From positions 21,160,270-21,224,269 of the forward strand of contig NC_057765.1 of assembly GCF_010389155.1 (NCBI RefSeq): a stretch of 64,000 bases of DNA. The letters run 5' to 3'. This document shows, in pieces, positions 10,568 to 21,818 of this stretch. How positions within the stretch are numbered: position 1 is the stretch's first letter; each line of letters starts with the position of its first letter. The position numbers and the translations under genes were made by a program. Origin of the DNA: Erigeron canadensis (Eukaryota; Streptophyta; Magnoliopsida; Asterales; Asteraceae). The notes beneath the pieces were generated by a model. The model was not told the origin of the DNA. It was given only the letters and a program-made list of their open reading frames with translations, and searched no databases.

Positions 10568-12752
10568 TGTAACACCCCACCGTTGGCGGAAACATGAGGT
10601 GTCATGAAGAGTACAGCACGACGTGGAATTACATAGATACTACTAAATGAAATAGAATATAATAGATATATTCCAAAAACATGAGTTAAAAGTCATAACA
10701 TTGCTAGGATAGCGTATTACCAACAAAGTCCATAAAGAAATAATCCAAGGCATGTAGCCTTAAAGTCTAAATATAAATAAAGGAGCACTAATCTCCGAAG
10801 TCCAAGCCTAGCATAACAGTCTTTATTCCTGATTAGCCTCAGTACATGAAAAGTATACTAAAACGTGTCAATACAAAGGCTGGTGAGTTCGTAGGTTTTA
10901 TGTCAAAAGTCTTAGTCAAAGAAATAAGTCTTTTGTAGATTCTTCTAAATCTAAATAAGTAATAGTTCAATATACAATGAGCAGAGTTACGCCATAATAA
11001 GTCCAAAAATCTCAAGTCTCATTGTCTCAAAGTCCAGCCTTACGGTACCTGCCTTAGTCTAAAGTCTCAAGTCACCACACACACAAAAGCACGTCAAATA
11101 AGCACGTCATATAGCACATTAGCAAACACATAATCACACACATACAACAAGACAGAAGCACATCAAATGGCATAAGTAACTCTATACGCACAGGCTCAAT
11201 ATTGAAGATAAACAGAAATCGACAAAGATGTTTAAAAAGAACAAGTATACTTTCCACCCCAAAACATGTTAAAAGAGGGGCTATGAAACTCACCTGAAAA
11301 GTGTTATGACAATATAATGAAAGAGCACGACAAGCACAATCAAAGTCCACGACAATCAACACCTATCCATAATACATGACAAGTCAAAATGAACGTCTTT
11401 TGTCTTAAGTCTTAGCCTAGTAGAAATACCTTTAACTCCATATGTCTTTATTTTACGTTTAAAACGACGTTTGTTAAAATTTACGAGACTCAAATAAACC
11501 GAACAATAGTCTGGATTTGACACCAATGACCTTTCTTAAGTTTAAAAAACATTAATTTATCAATACAATCTGATTTGAAATCATTACATAGCCCAAAATA
11601 AGTTTTACTCGAATTTAATCGAAACTAGACAAAACCGGAGATTTTAACTGAAAAGCTTACGAAACCGAAACGAGTTGAGGTTGAGCTCAACCTTGAGGTT
11701 GAACTCGGATTCATACGCGATTTGAGCAAAAACGAACGATTTTGTTAAAATAACGAGATCTAAGGCTAGCCAATTCATACCCATGAGTCTTGATTGCACA
11801 AAAGTGTCACAAATCAATACAAAAAGGGTGAAGTTTGACTGATTTCATATATCATGTGATCGACAATTGCACAACCTTAATCTTGGATACGGAATCGACT
11901 AGCTTTAGAGTCTTTTAGCCAAGTAAAGGATATCTTCAATTTTTGTAGTTGCACAAAATCCAAATTACATGAGTGCATAATGTATCAAATCAAAGCCTTA
12001 ATCAAGGTTCAATTCGTTTCATACACACAATTGTAACCGAAGTTGCACAATCAACAATCAAAGACGTGATTCGCTTAACTTTTGATAAGAACCGAAAAAT
12101 AATTACATAAATATGTTAAGGTCCGAATTAAAAACATGGAAATCAGTACCTTTTTATGTTTTTTATGAAGAAAATGATAACACACACTAGTTTCTTGATC
12201 GAAGATTGAAGCCTTGATTGATTTGCTAGCGTTTAGAACCGAAATCAAGCAATTTTTGCAAGATAGAATTTGAAAGCAAAATCCTATGTGTGTGAGGTGA
12301 TATGGACGACCAAAACAAGAAAACAAAAGCAAAAGGCTTGGCCTTGTATTTATAAGCAAGGCCAAGGGAGGGGGATCCGTCAGACTAATGGAACGTCTGA
12401 CAGTTTTAGTCCTTTTTGCTTACCGGGCCAACACTGAATGTCATAGAAATGATTTGACCATATTTATGATATATTTTTGAATTACGAACACAGCGACTAG
12501 TCACATGACCATATTTGACTCACGAAAGTATTTTAAATCTTTATTTAGACATTTCTATTAAACAACTAGTCTTTCTCAAACATTCGCACCAAGTCTTAAA
12601 AACTCTAAAATACTAGTCTACAATAAAATGACATGTCTCAATCATACTTTAATCCATAAAAACTCACGTCTTTAGACTTATGTTTGACGGTTACTAACCT
12701 TATTCGAACGGAAAAGTACAGTTAGACGAACGCTCAGGTGACAGTTGTTACA
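10568..12752 (-). repeat. 5' LTR of the chromovirus
   Basis: Bounded by TGTAACACCCC at 10568 and ...TTGTTACA at 12752, so it has inverted TG/CA ends. It pairs with 4734-7235 but lacks about 410 bp, with the gap at about 11711 ('gaactcgg'). The next host bases at 12753 are the resumed A1 pol frame. Confidence 0.85.
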
Positions 12753-13243
12753 AGTATTCAATTGGGGGAGATTTTGAGTTCATTAGCTATACAGATGCTG
12801 ATTATGGTGGCTGCAATTTCGACAGGAAATCGACTTCAGGTGGATGTCAATTTTTAGGAGGAAGACTGGTTTCATGGCAGTGCAAGAAGCAGACCTCTGT
12901 TGCTATCTCATCTTGCGAGGCAGAATACATGGCAGCTGGTGGATGTTGTTCACAGGTTCTATGGATTCAGCAACAGCTGCGTGATTACGGTCAGAATTTT
13001 CTTTCTACTCCTATTAATATTGATAATGAATCCACCATATCCATTACTAATAATCCTGTTAAGCACACTAGGACTAAGCACATAGATATAAGGTTTCATT
13101 TTATTCGTGATTGTGCTGAAAAGAAGTTAACAGTCCTAGAAAAGGTGCCGAGTGACTTTAATTTAGCTGATATGTTCACTAAGGCTTTCGACCGAACTCG
13201 TTTCGAGTTGCTAGTCCAATTGATTGGAATGAGAAATCTATAG
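12753..13243 (+). pseudogene. pol: A1 RNase H, 3' end of pol
   Basis: Resumes the A1 frame on the far side of the chromovirus. Copia RNase H signatures are visible: 'YTDADYGGCNFDRKSTSGG', 'SSCEAEYMAAGGCCSQVLW', 'KHTRTKHIDIRFHFIRD' and 'ADMFTKAFDRTRFE'. It stops at 13241-13243. Its 5' neighbour is at 4733, and a few codons at the join are lost because the left LTR boundary is damaged. It degrades RNA in RNA-DNA hybrids in intact elements. Confidence 0.85.
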
Positions 13244-13754
13244 TGACAGTGTCTCTCAACAGGAACTTTGTAAAATGAGTCGTGTTGTATTGTGTGTCAA
13301 ATAGAGTCATAAAAACAAAATAAAAATCAAAAAAATCAGAAAAGAAAAAGAAAATAATAAAAAAGAGTAAGGTCACTGTATGAAAGACGATTAGACGTGA
13401 CGATACTTTAGCTTTTAAGCCTACTTAATTGTACTTTAATATTGCTTTGTTCAATGACTCCATTATATGATGTATCAATAGGCACAAGGTACCAAGGTTT
13501 CCATATAATCTGAACTTAAATGTATACAATGTTCTTATGGGAAAGATATTAAGATTTATGGCTGAGAATGCCTGCTCTTTATTTAGAGTATGGTCCTTAA
13601 ATCTTACTAAAGATCTAGCATTGTAATTTTCTATATTTGGTCATTATATAGAAGGTCTCGGGTACATACATAAGTGTGTATTGCTTTTTCGAATGTGTAC
13701 TTGTGAAAAGATATGCAAATATCTAATTAATCTTTTGAAAATTATGGAGCTAAT

Positions 13755-13867
13755 GTGCCCTTTGAGATTCGGACAAGTAAGTCCTTGGGGTGTCTTTGTA
13801 TACCTAGCCTACCTAAAGCTTCCAACTTGGGATAGGTTGTCAGAAAGTTCGCTACACGGGTCTCATA
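13755..13867 (+). other. Conserved post-pol block 1 with consensus splice donor
   Basis: Nearly identical to B 33555-33667 (about five differences in 106 bases by eye) and to D 62114-62205, whereas coding parts of A1 and B differ much more. It contains CAA|GTAAGT at 13774-13782 (B: CAA|GTATGT; D: TAA|GTATGT), a match to the plant 5' splice consensus. The acceptor before the post-pol gene at 18976-18977 is the natural partner. Function is inferred. Confidence 0.55.
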
Positions 13868-14045
13868 AAAAGTCACAGGTTTTCATAAGTGCTTTAAAGT
13901 TATGTCACAAATATACAAGTACTTGGCATTATGTAATGTTGGGTATATTTCACCGACCTGTCACTCTGCGTGTGAGGAATCACCGACTTGTCACCGCTGA
14001 CTTGATTCTTAAAGACTGTCTCCCTTTAGTGACCAAATGTCTTAA

Positions 14046-14240
14046 TCTTAGTGCTTGTGTCGATTGTGGGAGTATATCTGAATGTGGGTCACTTAAGTTC
14101 GCAAACTTGATTAAGTGGCATATTAGGCTACTCGGGTTACATGGTGACTATCCTTGACCAGGGTATGTCGAAAGTGTCACAAAACAAAAGGAAACTGGAA
14201 GTACCGAGTGTTTAAGAGGACAAATATATTGGTAATCATC
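14046..14240 (+). other. Conserved post-pol block 2
   Basis: Colinear with B 33804-33993 and D 62344-62535. Shared strings include 'agtatatctgaatgtgggtc', 'aggctactcgggttacat' and 'actggaagtaccgagtgttt'. No open frame is kept in all three copies, so conservation looks like an RNA or DNA function, or recent common descent. Confidence 0.55.
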
Positions 14241-14649
14241 TTGGATCACTGTTCATAATTAATAATAAGAGAATTATTTCTCATGTGGGCTTATGTAACA
14301 TGCTAAGCTGATCTAATCAATACAGCACTTTAGCTCTTGTAACTATGTTATTCGTTTATGTTCGTGTGTGTATGTGTTATGTGTCTCGTAAACTATGTGT
14401 ATGTTTATTTATATTTGTGTTGTTTTAAATAAAGAGTTCCTATTGCACGAGAGACAGAGTTAGAATAGAATCTAGTTTCCAAGAGGACTCAACTACGTTC
14501 TTAAGGAACAGCGAATAAACGAGTAGGGTAGTTAAGCGATAGTGAAAGGATCATAAACTAAAAGAAAGTTGTTTTTTTTTTTTTTAACAAAGATATCGGT
14601 TTAAGAAGAAGAATACAAAGTTGTTGATTTCAATAAACAAATATTGGGT

Positions 14650-14890
14650 TAATATAAATTTCTTAGAAAGATGATTTTCTTAAGAATGAACACATAGTTG
14701 TTCATAGTTTTGAACTTTATCTTTGAAAGAAATGTTTCTATTCTTAGAAAGAAGATTTTCTTTAGAATGAACCCAAAGTTGCTCATAGTTTTGAATTTGA
14801 TCTTTAAAAGAACTAATTTGATCTTTAAAAGAACTGATTTGATCTTTAGAAGAAAGATTCTCAAAGAATGAATGGGGAGATGATTCATAG
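14650..14890 (+). repeat. Degenerate tandem repeat in A1 post-pol region
   Basis: About three units of roughly 100 bp, each containing 'gatctttaaaagaac' and 'cttagaaagaagattttc'-like strings. They enclose three direct copies of a 21-bp 'atttgatctttaaaagaact' unit at about 14803-14860. Confidence 0.6.
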
Positions 14891-15379
14891 TTTGAGAATT
14901 ATTCTTGAAAAGATGTTTGTTAAATCAAAAAGATTTGAAACTGAGATTTCAAATGATTGTGTTAAGAATCGAAAGTGCTTGCCAGTGAATTATAGACCTT
15001 CATGATACTTAGCTTAATAATAGATTGCTAAGCAGATTCATGTATTTTATCTTGCTGAATTATTCATTTCTTCAGATTGTATGTTATTACTTTGAGAAGA
15101 TATGATGATTGTTTGTTGAGATGTGCAGGACAGCGAACAAATGTTTAATTTTGTAGGTTGTCAAGCAAGTTCTCAACATGGAGCAAGAAAGACGAATACA
15201 CAGGGATGTATAGGTCATATTACTTTTAACAAAGATAAATACTAGTATGATGAGGCAATCATAGAAGTATACATATGGTATTTGTTTTACACTACAAAAG
15301 TATAAGTGATTAAGTTTAGTTATGGAATTTTACTGGGTTAAAATCAAGTGACTAGAAACGAAATCAATATAGATTTGCA

Positions 15380-15550
15380 AGGAAGACCTCAGGATATGTT
15401 ATCCATAGATTTAAAGGAAGACCTCAGGGTAGGTTATCCTTAGATATAAGTGAAAGACCTCATGGTAGGTTATTCAAAGTTATAACTGGAAGACCTCAGG
15501 GTAGGTGATCCATAGATTTAAGTGAAAGACCTCATGGTAGGTTATTCATT
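15380..15550 (+). repeat. 36-bp tandem repeat, five units
   Basis: Five units of the form 'gaaGACCTCAGGGTAGGTTATCC' followed by about 13 bp ('atagatttaagt'). Alternating units carry 'cagggt' or 'catggt'. The array is inside the post-pol non-coding region. Confidence 0.8.
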
Positions 15551-16429
15551 ATTACCTTAGAGTAATAAGACAGTGCTCTTAAGATTCTAAATCTCTGATA
15601 AGTATCAATGGAACAATAAGACAGAGTTCTTAAGGTTCGATACTTTATAATTATTTTGTAGTTCTTAGACTAAGATAAGGTCATATGGGACTTATGACTT
15701 ATAATAGTAAAAGAAGAACAAAATCTGGAAAAGAAAATGAAAAATGTAGTTCTAGATTAAGTCATTGGTGACATGGTAATGAAATAATAAAGAAGAACAT
15801 TTGTATTTTTATCTCTGTATGGTATGTTTTAGCTTGATTGTGCAGGTATTGCCACAAAGAAGCATAATATTTTTGCTTTAGAGACAAAGAATTGTTGTGA
15901 AACAGGAATTTCCATGCTCCTGAAGTTTGAGCTTCAAATCTCAAAGTTTCTGGTTTTCATGATAGTCAACTAGTACATGATTGATTGCTGGAAATTCAAC
16001 TCCTCTATTACATGCCGGTTATGCAAGGCGAGCAGAGACTCAGAATATGCTTAATACGGAGGGATTTATCGTTGAGGGGGAGGACTACAACAAGCTTTGG
16101 TGGATTAGTTGATTGTTATGACGATACAGAAAATTTGAAGTTTGCTGTTTAACTCTGCAGTTTCAGGATATCAAGTTTCGGGTATGGCAATTAATTTGTT
16201 GTCTCGAATTTTTTTTTTATTATTCAATGTATTTGCAAAGAATTCAATCCAAAGGAAGGAATTTTGAGCAAAAGACTGAAGATCGATAAGCAAAGCTAAG
16301 ATCATCAGGTTATTAAAAGGATCATTGCTCTGACAAGGTTAATGCCAGACTTACTCTGATACAGTTATTAACAAGATGATTTTAGTAATGTTTATAATAC
16401 TATTAGTTGAAGATCTTAGATATAGATAT

Positions 16430-17110
16430 CTTGATTTAAATATGAAAGATTATCAACTATGTATATTCAAACATAACTCTTATGGAAATCCTTAGACATA
16501 GACTTAATATGAATGTAAAAGGTTAAGGAAGACCTTAACATCAATATTAAGTAAATGTGAAAGGTTATGTGAACTTTGACATTGTGTGAATGTAGAAGAC
16601 TATTAGGTCTTAGACATAGACATAATCAAATTTCACAAGTGGTTAAGTACTATCCTTAGATATAGATAGTTTGTGAATGTAGAAGATTACTTAAAATCTT
16701 AGACATAGACTTACTGTGAATATAAAAGGTTATAATAAAATCCTTAGACATCGACATAATGTAAGTGTAGAAGGTTAGATAAACCTTTGACATATACATA
16801 ATGTGAATGTAGAGGTTATGTTAAATCCTTAGATATAGACTTAATGTACATGTTATAAACACATTAAGTGAATATGAAAGGATTTACATTATTATATGCC
16901 TTAGACATAGAAACATAATGTTTAGTGTTTAAATGTGAAAGGTTGATGTTATATATACCTTAAACATAGATATTTCGTTTAAATTTGAAAGGTTTTTATA
17001 GGTATAAACCTTAGAAATAGAAACGAATATATGAATGTGAAAGGTAAATTATACTTTAAACATGAGTATTATGTTTAAATATGAAAAATGTTCAAAAATA
17101 TTTTGAAACT
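16430..17110 (+). repeat. About 45-bp tandem repeat, roughly 13 degenerate units
   Basis: Successive units of the form 'ccttagacatagacataatg' followed by 'tgaatgtagaaggtta'. Spacing is irregular and divergence increases towards the 3' end. There are no spacers of constant length, so it is an ordinary expanded minisatellite within the element. Confidence 0.75.
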
Positions 17111-17329
17111 TTAGATATAGAAACATATACTCATCTATAACTATTGATTATTTAGGTCATATAGATATGAAATTATAATCAATATGTTAAAGTGTATGAA
17201 ATTTATATAATGTAAAGATATGTTATAAGAATTTCTACATTTCATAATGTATATTTTGCTCTGATAATATGAAATTTCTATGATATAAAGGGATTTTATA
17301 TCATAAGAATTTCTATTGCTCTGATAATT

Positions 17330-17500
17330 AATCATAGTTATGTATTGAGGGTGAGTAGATAAGAATGATTAATTATTCAAAACAACATCATAGTTATGTA
17401 TCCTAGTCATAAATTGAGGGGGAACACATAAGAATGATGGTAGTTATGTTGATTGATCATAGTTATACTCCTAGTCATAAAATTGAGGGGGAGTGTAAGA
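17330..17500 (+). repeat. Triplicated polypurine tract unit
   Basis: Three units of about 70 bp, each with 'cctagtcataaattgagggg' or a variant: polypurine tracts at 17344-17353, 17413-17424 and 17483-17493, with another at 16073-16083. Multiple polypurine tracts downstream of pol are a described trait of Sireviruses. The last one is followed directly by TGTAAGAATG, so it could also mark an old LTR start. Confidence 0.65.
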
Positions 17501-17834
17501 ATGAAGAATCAATTTTATAACTATGAATATGTTGTGAAACTGTATGAATACGTTTGTCAATTTTACAAGTGGTAGATTAATTGCAAGTGGTACAGTAAGG
17601 GAAATCTCGTTTCGAGATTGTTTACGAAAGATTGATCGTGGAAAAGTTAAAGAATTTTGTGTAAGTTTATTATCTTTTCCGGTTTAAGACGAAGATCAGG
17701 GAAAAGATGAATATTCGATGGCTACGGGTTTGGTCATTTTAATTTTTCATATTTCCAGGAAGTTCGTAGTAAACGTTGATCAATTATTCAGAAACTTTGA
17801 CGAAAATTGAAGTTTAAAGTGTGCAGGAGGTGAG

Positions 17835-18565
17835 ATTACGACCTCGTAATTGAAGATGGCAGAATACGACCTCGTAATTGGTCTATTGGGCTAAGTTTGA
17901 TTACGACCTCGTAATTGGTGGGCCGGGTTGACCCAGACCCATTCGGGTCAAGGGGGTATATAAATCAAATAACCCTAATCACGACCTCACAAATTAAATA
18001 TCAATTTTAGAGCTTTACGACCCCGAAAATCCACTTTGCTACCCCGTTGGTGATTTGATAGATACAATTAGATCGAATGTTTTTCGTTGATATATTCATC
18101 ATCCTCGTGAAATACTGAATCTAGGTATATAATCTAATCGTCCAATAGTTAACCATGCAACAAGAAAATCAAGAAAATAGGGTTCGAAATTTTCGAATAA
18201 GTTTTTCCTAAGTTCTTTGATTTTGATGTTTTCTGGGTAAAACTAAGGGTTGGGGTATGTTTATCACTAGAATACGAACGTACAGATACAATTTTTACAA
18301 GTTTTGGTTAGGTAAATCATGAAGTCGAGTTGGGGAAGATGAACAGTGCGACGACCTCGTATTTAGGGGTTTGCTAGCCCGGAAATACGACCTCGCATTT
18401 GTCAATTGATTTTGACTTTTGTTGACTTCCAGAATACAATGCCAATTTACGACCTAGACTAATACGATGCCATATTGGAAAATACGACCTCGTATTTTAG
18501 AGTTTGGTTGACTGTATTTTGACCTTCAAATACGACCTCGTATAGGGATACGACCTCGTATTTTG
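17835..18565 (+). promoter_or_regulatory. Palindrome array and TATA box upstream of the A post-pol gene
   Basis: At least eight copies of a near-palindrome of the type AATACGACCTCGTATT or ATTACGACCTCGTAAT lie here (17835, 17863, 17899, 18350, 18384, 18479, 18529 and 18548 are clear). A TATA box, tatataaat, is at 17957-17965. The same palindrome recurs in the LTR at 21250-21390, also just upstream of a TATA box. This looks like a second promoter copy driving the 3' gene. An LTR remnant is the alternative reading. Confidence 0.5.
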
Positions 18566-18979
18566 ACTTAACAGATTTTCAAAAGTTTTATTTTTATAAA
18601 ATATTTGAAAATGAGTTAATTTTTAATTTTAACTTAATTACAAGGTTAATTTAAGTTAAGTTAACAGATTTTCATAATTTTATCGTAATAAAAATTTGAA
18701 AATAAGTCAATGAATCGTATAACTAAATTACCGAGATAATTTATTTACATGTTTTAATTGTAAATTACCGAGATAATTTATAATTAGTTAACATAATTAC
18801 AGAGATAATTATAGTAAATGATATTAACAAGAATTACAGAGATAATTTATGTTAATTGTGTTTAATATATAATTTATATGTGTTTGACTAGATTACCGAG
18901 ATAATTCTAGTTGTGTATAGTATGCGTGTGAAGTTTTATGTCGATTTAGGTAATTAATGGTTTGTTATTGATTACAGAA

Positions 18980-20306
18980 ATGGCAAGAAATTTCATCGGT
19001 ATGCATAATTACGTGATGAACTTCATGTAATCAGGAAGGCACAGAGTACTATCATGAGATATTTGCATTATTCCGAAGATCTCAAGTTCATTATGCGTTG
19101 ACTCATTCTCCAGTGATATATCTCGATTATTTGAGAGATTTTTGGACAAATGCGAACATTGTTCGTGCTGGAGATGTGTATATTTTTCATACCATTGTTG
19201 TCGGACAGCAGATACAGTTCACTGCTGCAGATCTCATTGATATACTTTGTTTAGGCACTGTTGAGCAGGAAGGTGGTGCTACAGGTCTCACCAGATTCCG
19301 ACATGAATTGATACAGGGTGCTTTCCGGAGGATGGGGTTTGCAGGTGACCTGGCCAGTAGAACGTTGTTTAAGAAAGGTTTCTATGGCAGGTGGAGGTAT
19401 CTAACTCATGTGTTGAATGTTGGTTTAAGCAACAAGAAATCTGGTTTTGATACGTTGAACCAAGAAGCACAGGCGCAGATAGTTGGCTTGGTGTTTAACA
19501 AGCCGTATAGCTTTTCGAAGTTCTTCTTCGATGAGATGAGAAAACAGATCACAGCTGCGGGCAAGAGGAGGTTTTTGGTGTTTCCTCGACTTGAGATGAT
19601 GATTATCAATACTTGACTTCCGAATCTACCTGCTAGAAGGGAAGTAAAGCAAGTGAGTACGATCATTCGCCGTGGTTATGATGAGTTTTTGTCTCGCTAT
19701 CTGAATGATCCAAATGCACAAGATGTTGCATTATTTGGTGCAGCTACAGGGAATGTTGAGCTTCCAGAGCAGCTACATGATGTAGAAGTGCAAGGAGATG
19801 CACCAGAACAGCCTGATGTTGTTGTACAGGTTGCAGATGATGTGATTAACCAACCTGGTGCCAATCCTGAAATGGTTGATGATATTTTGGAGGAGATGGC
19901 TGATCCAGATGGTGACATTGCACAAGTGCAAAGGTACAATCCCAATGATGATGATCTAGTGGATGTGGACCTGAACCAGGACATTGATGAATATGTGGCT
20001 GAAGCTGCAGCTAGTTCTGAAGCAGCTAGAGCTAGTGGTTCAGGTTCTGGTGAAGCTAGTGGATCTAGAGTTGGACAAGCTAGTGGGTCAGGTGGTGATG
20101 TTGTAGGTAGAGGAAAGGCTGTTATTGATGTTGAAGCAAACAAAGAGCCTTCTGTCCATTCTGATGATGATTCTAGCAGTGATGGTGATGAAGATCCTTA
20201 CAGATCTCATGCTTTCATCAGAGTTGGATCTCGAATGGTTCCTAGACCTACTGAGGTCACTCAAGGAAGTAGAAGAACAACAAGAGATGATGATGACGCT
20301 GATTGA
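18980..20306 (+). pseudogene. Post-pol ('env-position') gene of the A element, decayed
   Basis: Occupies the place of the Sirevirus env-like gene. An acceptor-like 'ttgttattgattacag' ends at 18977, two bases before the ATG at 18980. That frame stops at 19028, but the homologous protein continues in the frame of 19098-19616 and 19653-20306 (TGA between). It aligns with B 35894-36345 and 39339 onward, sharing 'LRDFWTNAN' (B 'IREFWNSAR'), the 'QFTAADLIDILCLG' segment and 'NKPYSFSKFFFDEMRKQ'. The C-terminal half is acidic and Ser/Gly-rich. I see no signal peptide or transmembrane segment, so an envelope role is not supported by the sequence. Confidence 0.65.
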
Positions 20307-20464
20307 GAGCTAGAGCAGCCCATACCTAAAAGAAGAACACTTATCAGGGAACAAGAGACTTATGCTGTTAGTGTCTCACAAAGCGTACCTATTGTTGTAC
20401 AAGAGACAAGATAATCACAGACGTCGGAAGAAGCGTACCAATTGTTGCTAGTCTGCAAAGACTA

Positions 20465-20773
20465 TTGTCTGAGCAAAAGCAGCAACATGACAGAGACTTG
20501 TCTGAGATGAGGAGCTTGATCCATAGTTTATCTGAGAGCTTCAAGAATGAAGCTGCCAAAACTGTAGAGCTTGCCGATAAGCTGAACAAGGCAGAGGTTG
20601 TAGTTTCTAATATGTACAAGAAGTATTTGGCTCTAGATGAGAAGGTTGTTAGGATGGCAAATGCATTAAAGAAGGAGTTAAGATTACTGAAGACAAACTG
20701 CATGAGCTCATCGACAACTATCTCAAGGTTAGACATGAAAAGGATAACTCAGGTTGTAAGGGTGATGAGCTAG
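20465..20773 (+). pseudogene. Coiled-coil C-terminal part of the A post-pol gene
   Basis: An open frame of about 100 residues rich in heptad-like Leu, Glu and Lys ('EMRSLIHSLSESFKNEAAK', 'LADKLNKAEVVVSNM'). It corresponds in order and style to the coiled coil at 40579-40720 of the B post-pol gene. It is separated from the preceding part by stops and probably by frameshifts. The role is unknown; oligomerisation is an inference. Confidence 0.5.
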
Positions 20774-21082
20774 CTAAGGCAGGAAACAAAGATGATTAGG
20801 ATGAAGATCCTAATGCTGCTCGAGTTATTCAAGAGCTTGGAGGAAGTTCTGTGACCAGAACAGAGACTCAGTAAGAGTCTAGCCAGGCTAGTTATGTCGG
20901 CAAGGCTACCTCAAAAGCTCTACAAGCTCAAAGAATAGCTGTTTACAGAGATAAACATAATAATTGAGCTTGAGGTGCCTTAAGCTATATCAACCTGAAG
21001 TTATAATTCTCAAAGGAAGCAGGATAAGTAGATTGATGACAAAGACGAGACGAAGACTTTTATTGTAACGTCTAGAAGCTAT
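20774..21082 (+). other. Non-coding 3' end of the A element
   Basis: Remnant frames without continuity lie between the coiled-coil segment and the polypurine tract. I see nothing else in it. Confidence 0.5.
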
Positions 21083-21097
21083 TGCCAAGGGGGAGTC
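21083..21097 (+). other. Polypurine tract before the A LTR
   Basis: The sequence 'tgccaagggggagtc' directly precedes the LTR start TGTAAGTGCACC at 21098, the standard plus-strand priming position. Confidence 0.75.
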
Positions 21098-21650
21098 TGT
21101 AAGTGCACCTCTATGTCAATAGCAGTCTAGATAGTTTGGATTTATATTGTAATATGTCTTTGTCATTGTAATTGTCATTAATGAACTTTGTATTATGCAT
21201 AGAATACTAGATTAAGTTTGAGTATTGAATGTATAATTAATTTGCTTGAGAGGGATTACGACCTCATAATTGTAAGGACGATTACGAGGTGGACATAGGA
21301 AATACGACCCCGTATTTACTGGGACAAATACGAGGCTAGAGCACGATTACGACCTAGTAATTAGGTCAAGCTGTGCATGAAATACGACCTGGTCGTGCTG
21401 AAGCCTTTGGGAGGTTTTCCTATAAATACCAGAACCCTAACAGAGATTAGGGTCGAACATTTGTCGAATTATCAAGCATATTTGTGCAGGTTAATAGGTC
21501 AAAGGTCGTTCCGCTAGCCCGAAAAAGACCTGCGAGGCAGCAGGTGATCTAGGGGCTTTTGTTGTGAATCACCACGTTTTAGAGGGGGATTCCGCACCTC
21601 TGGATAACGGGATCAAACTATTAACGATCCGCTTCAAGGGGTCTTAGACA
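21098..21650 (+). repeat. LTR shared by A1 (3') and A2 (5')
   Basis: Starts TGTAAGTGCACC after a polypurine tract. It contains four AATACGACC-type palindromes at 21255-21390, a TATA box (tataaata, 21421-21428), and a 3' part resembling the B LTR ('ggattccgcacctctggata' against 'ggattccgcactcttgacat', then 'acgatcc'). The right end is uncertain (about 21648-21653). The sequence after it, 'catcagaagg', looks like a primer site that lost 'gtggt'. The same LTR thus ends one internal region and starts the next. Confidence 0.65.
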
Positions 21651-21818
21651 TCAGAAGGTTCGATTTCATCTTAGCTCGGCAAAAGCATAGATCAGTGGGT
21701 TTGAATTCTGGTTGATTTTAGATAATAATTTGTTTGAGGATTTGTTCGCACTTGTTTTCTAAACAATTTGGTACAAATTTGGAGCTTTAGTTCTCATAAT
21801 TGAAGAAGAAAATGAAGA

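Larger units (their letters stand above)
4734..12752 (-). mobile_element. Ty3/gypsy chromovirus (Tekay/Del-like), internally deleted
   Basis: A complete-looking retrotransposon unit in reverse orientation, splitting A1 pol. It has two LTRs (4734-7235 and 10568-12752), a tRNA-Met-type primer site next to the right LTR, and gag and pol on the minus strand. On the minus strand a 'cgggacgaaattcttttaa' tract precedes the 3' LTR, a form common in Tekay/Del chromoviruses. The left LTR lacks about 90 bp of its outer end (it starts inside the LTR at 4734), so no target duplication can be read. On the right, host RNase H resumes at 12753. Protease and reverse transcriptase are missing, so it is non-autonomous. 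Confidence 0.85.
13244..17829 (+). other. A1 long non-coding post-pol region
   Basis: No credible gene. The first kilobase is colinear with 33053-34230 (B) and 61627-62770 (D) and holds two conserved blocks listed separately. The rest is expanded by tandem repeats (14650-14890, 15380-15550, 16430-17110) and by polypurine tracts (16073-16083 and 17330-17500). The equivalent interval is about 2.8 kb in B and about 5.7 kb here, and the difference is mostly these repeats. A 158-residue open frame at 13681-14157 lies across the conserved blocks but is not preserved in B and D. Confidence 0.7.

Noticed and set aside
13681..14157. 158-residue frame in the A1 post-pol region
   Set aside because: It overlaps the conserved non-coding blocks; the equivalent frame in B and D is short and differs by non-synonymous changes, so it is not supported as a gene.
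16430..17110. CRISPR-like regular repeats
   Set aside because: Units are degenerate and contiguous, without unique spacers of constant size, in a plant-type sequence.
17494..18979. 3' LTR of A1 starting after the last polypurine tract (TGTAAGAATG)
   Set aside because: No matching second copy, no primer site and no target duplication were found; a promoter-like internal region explains it better, though the option stays open.
19697..20143. 148-residue minus-strand Ser/Thr/Pro-rich frame
   Set aside because: Complement of the acidic, repetitive part of the A post-pol gene; no independent support.
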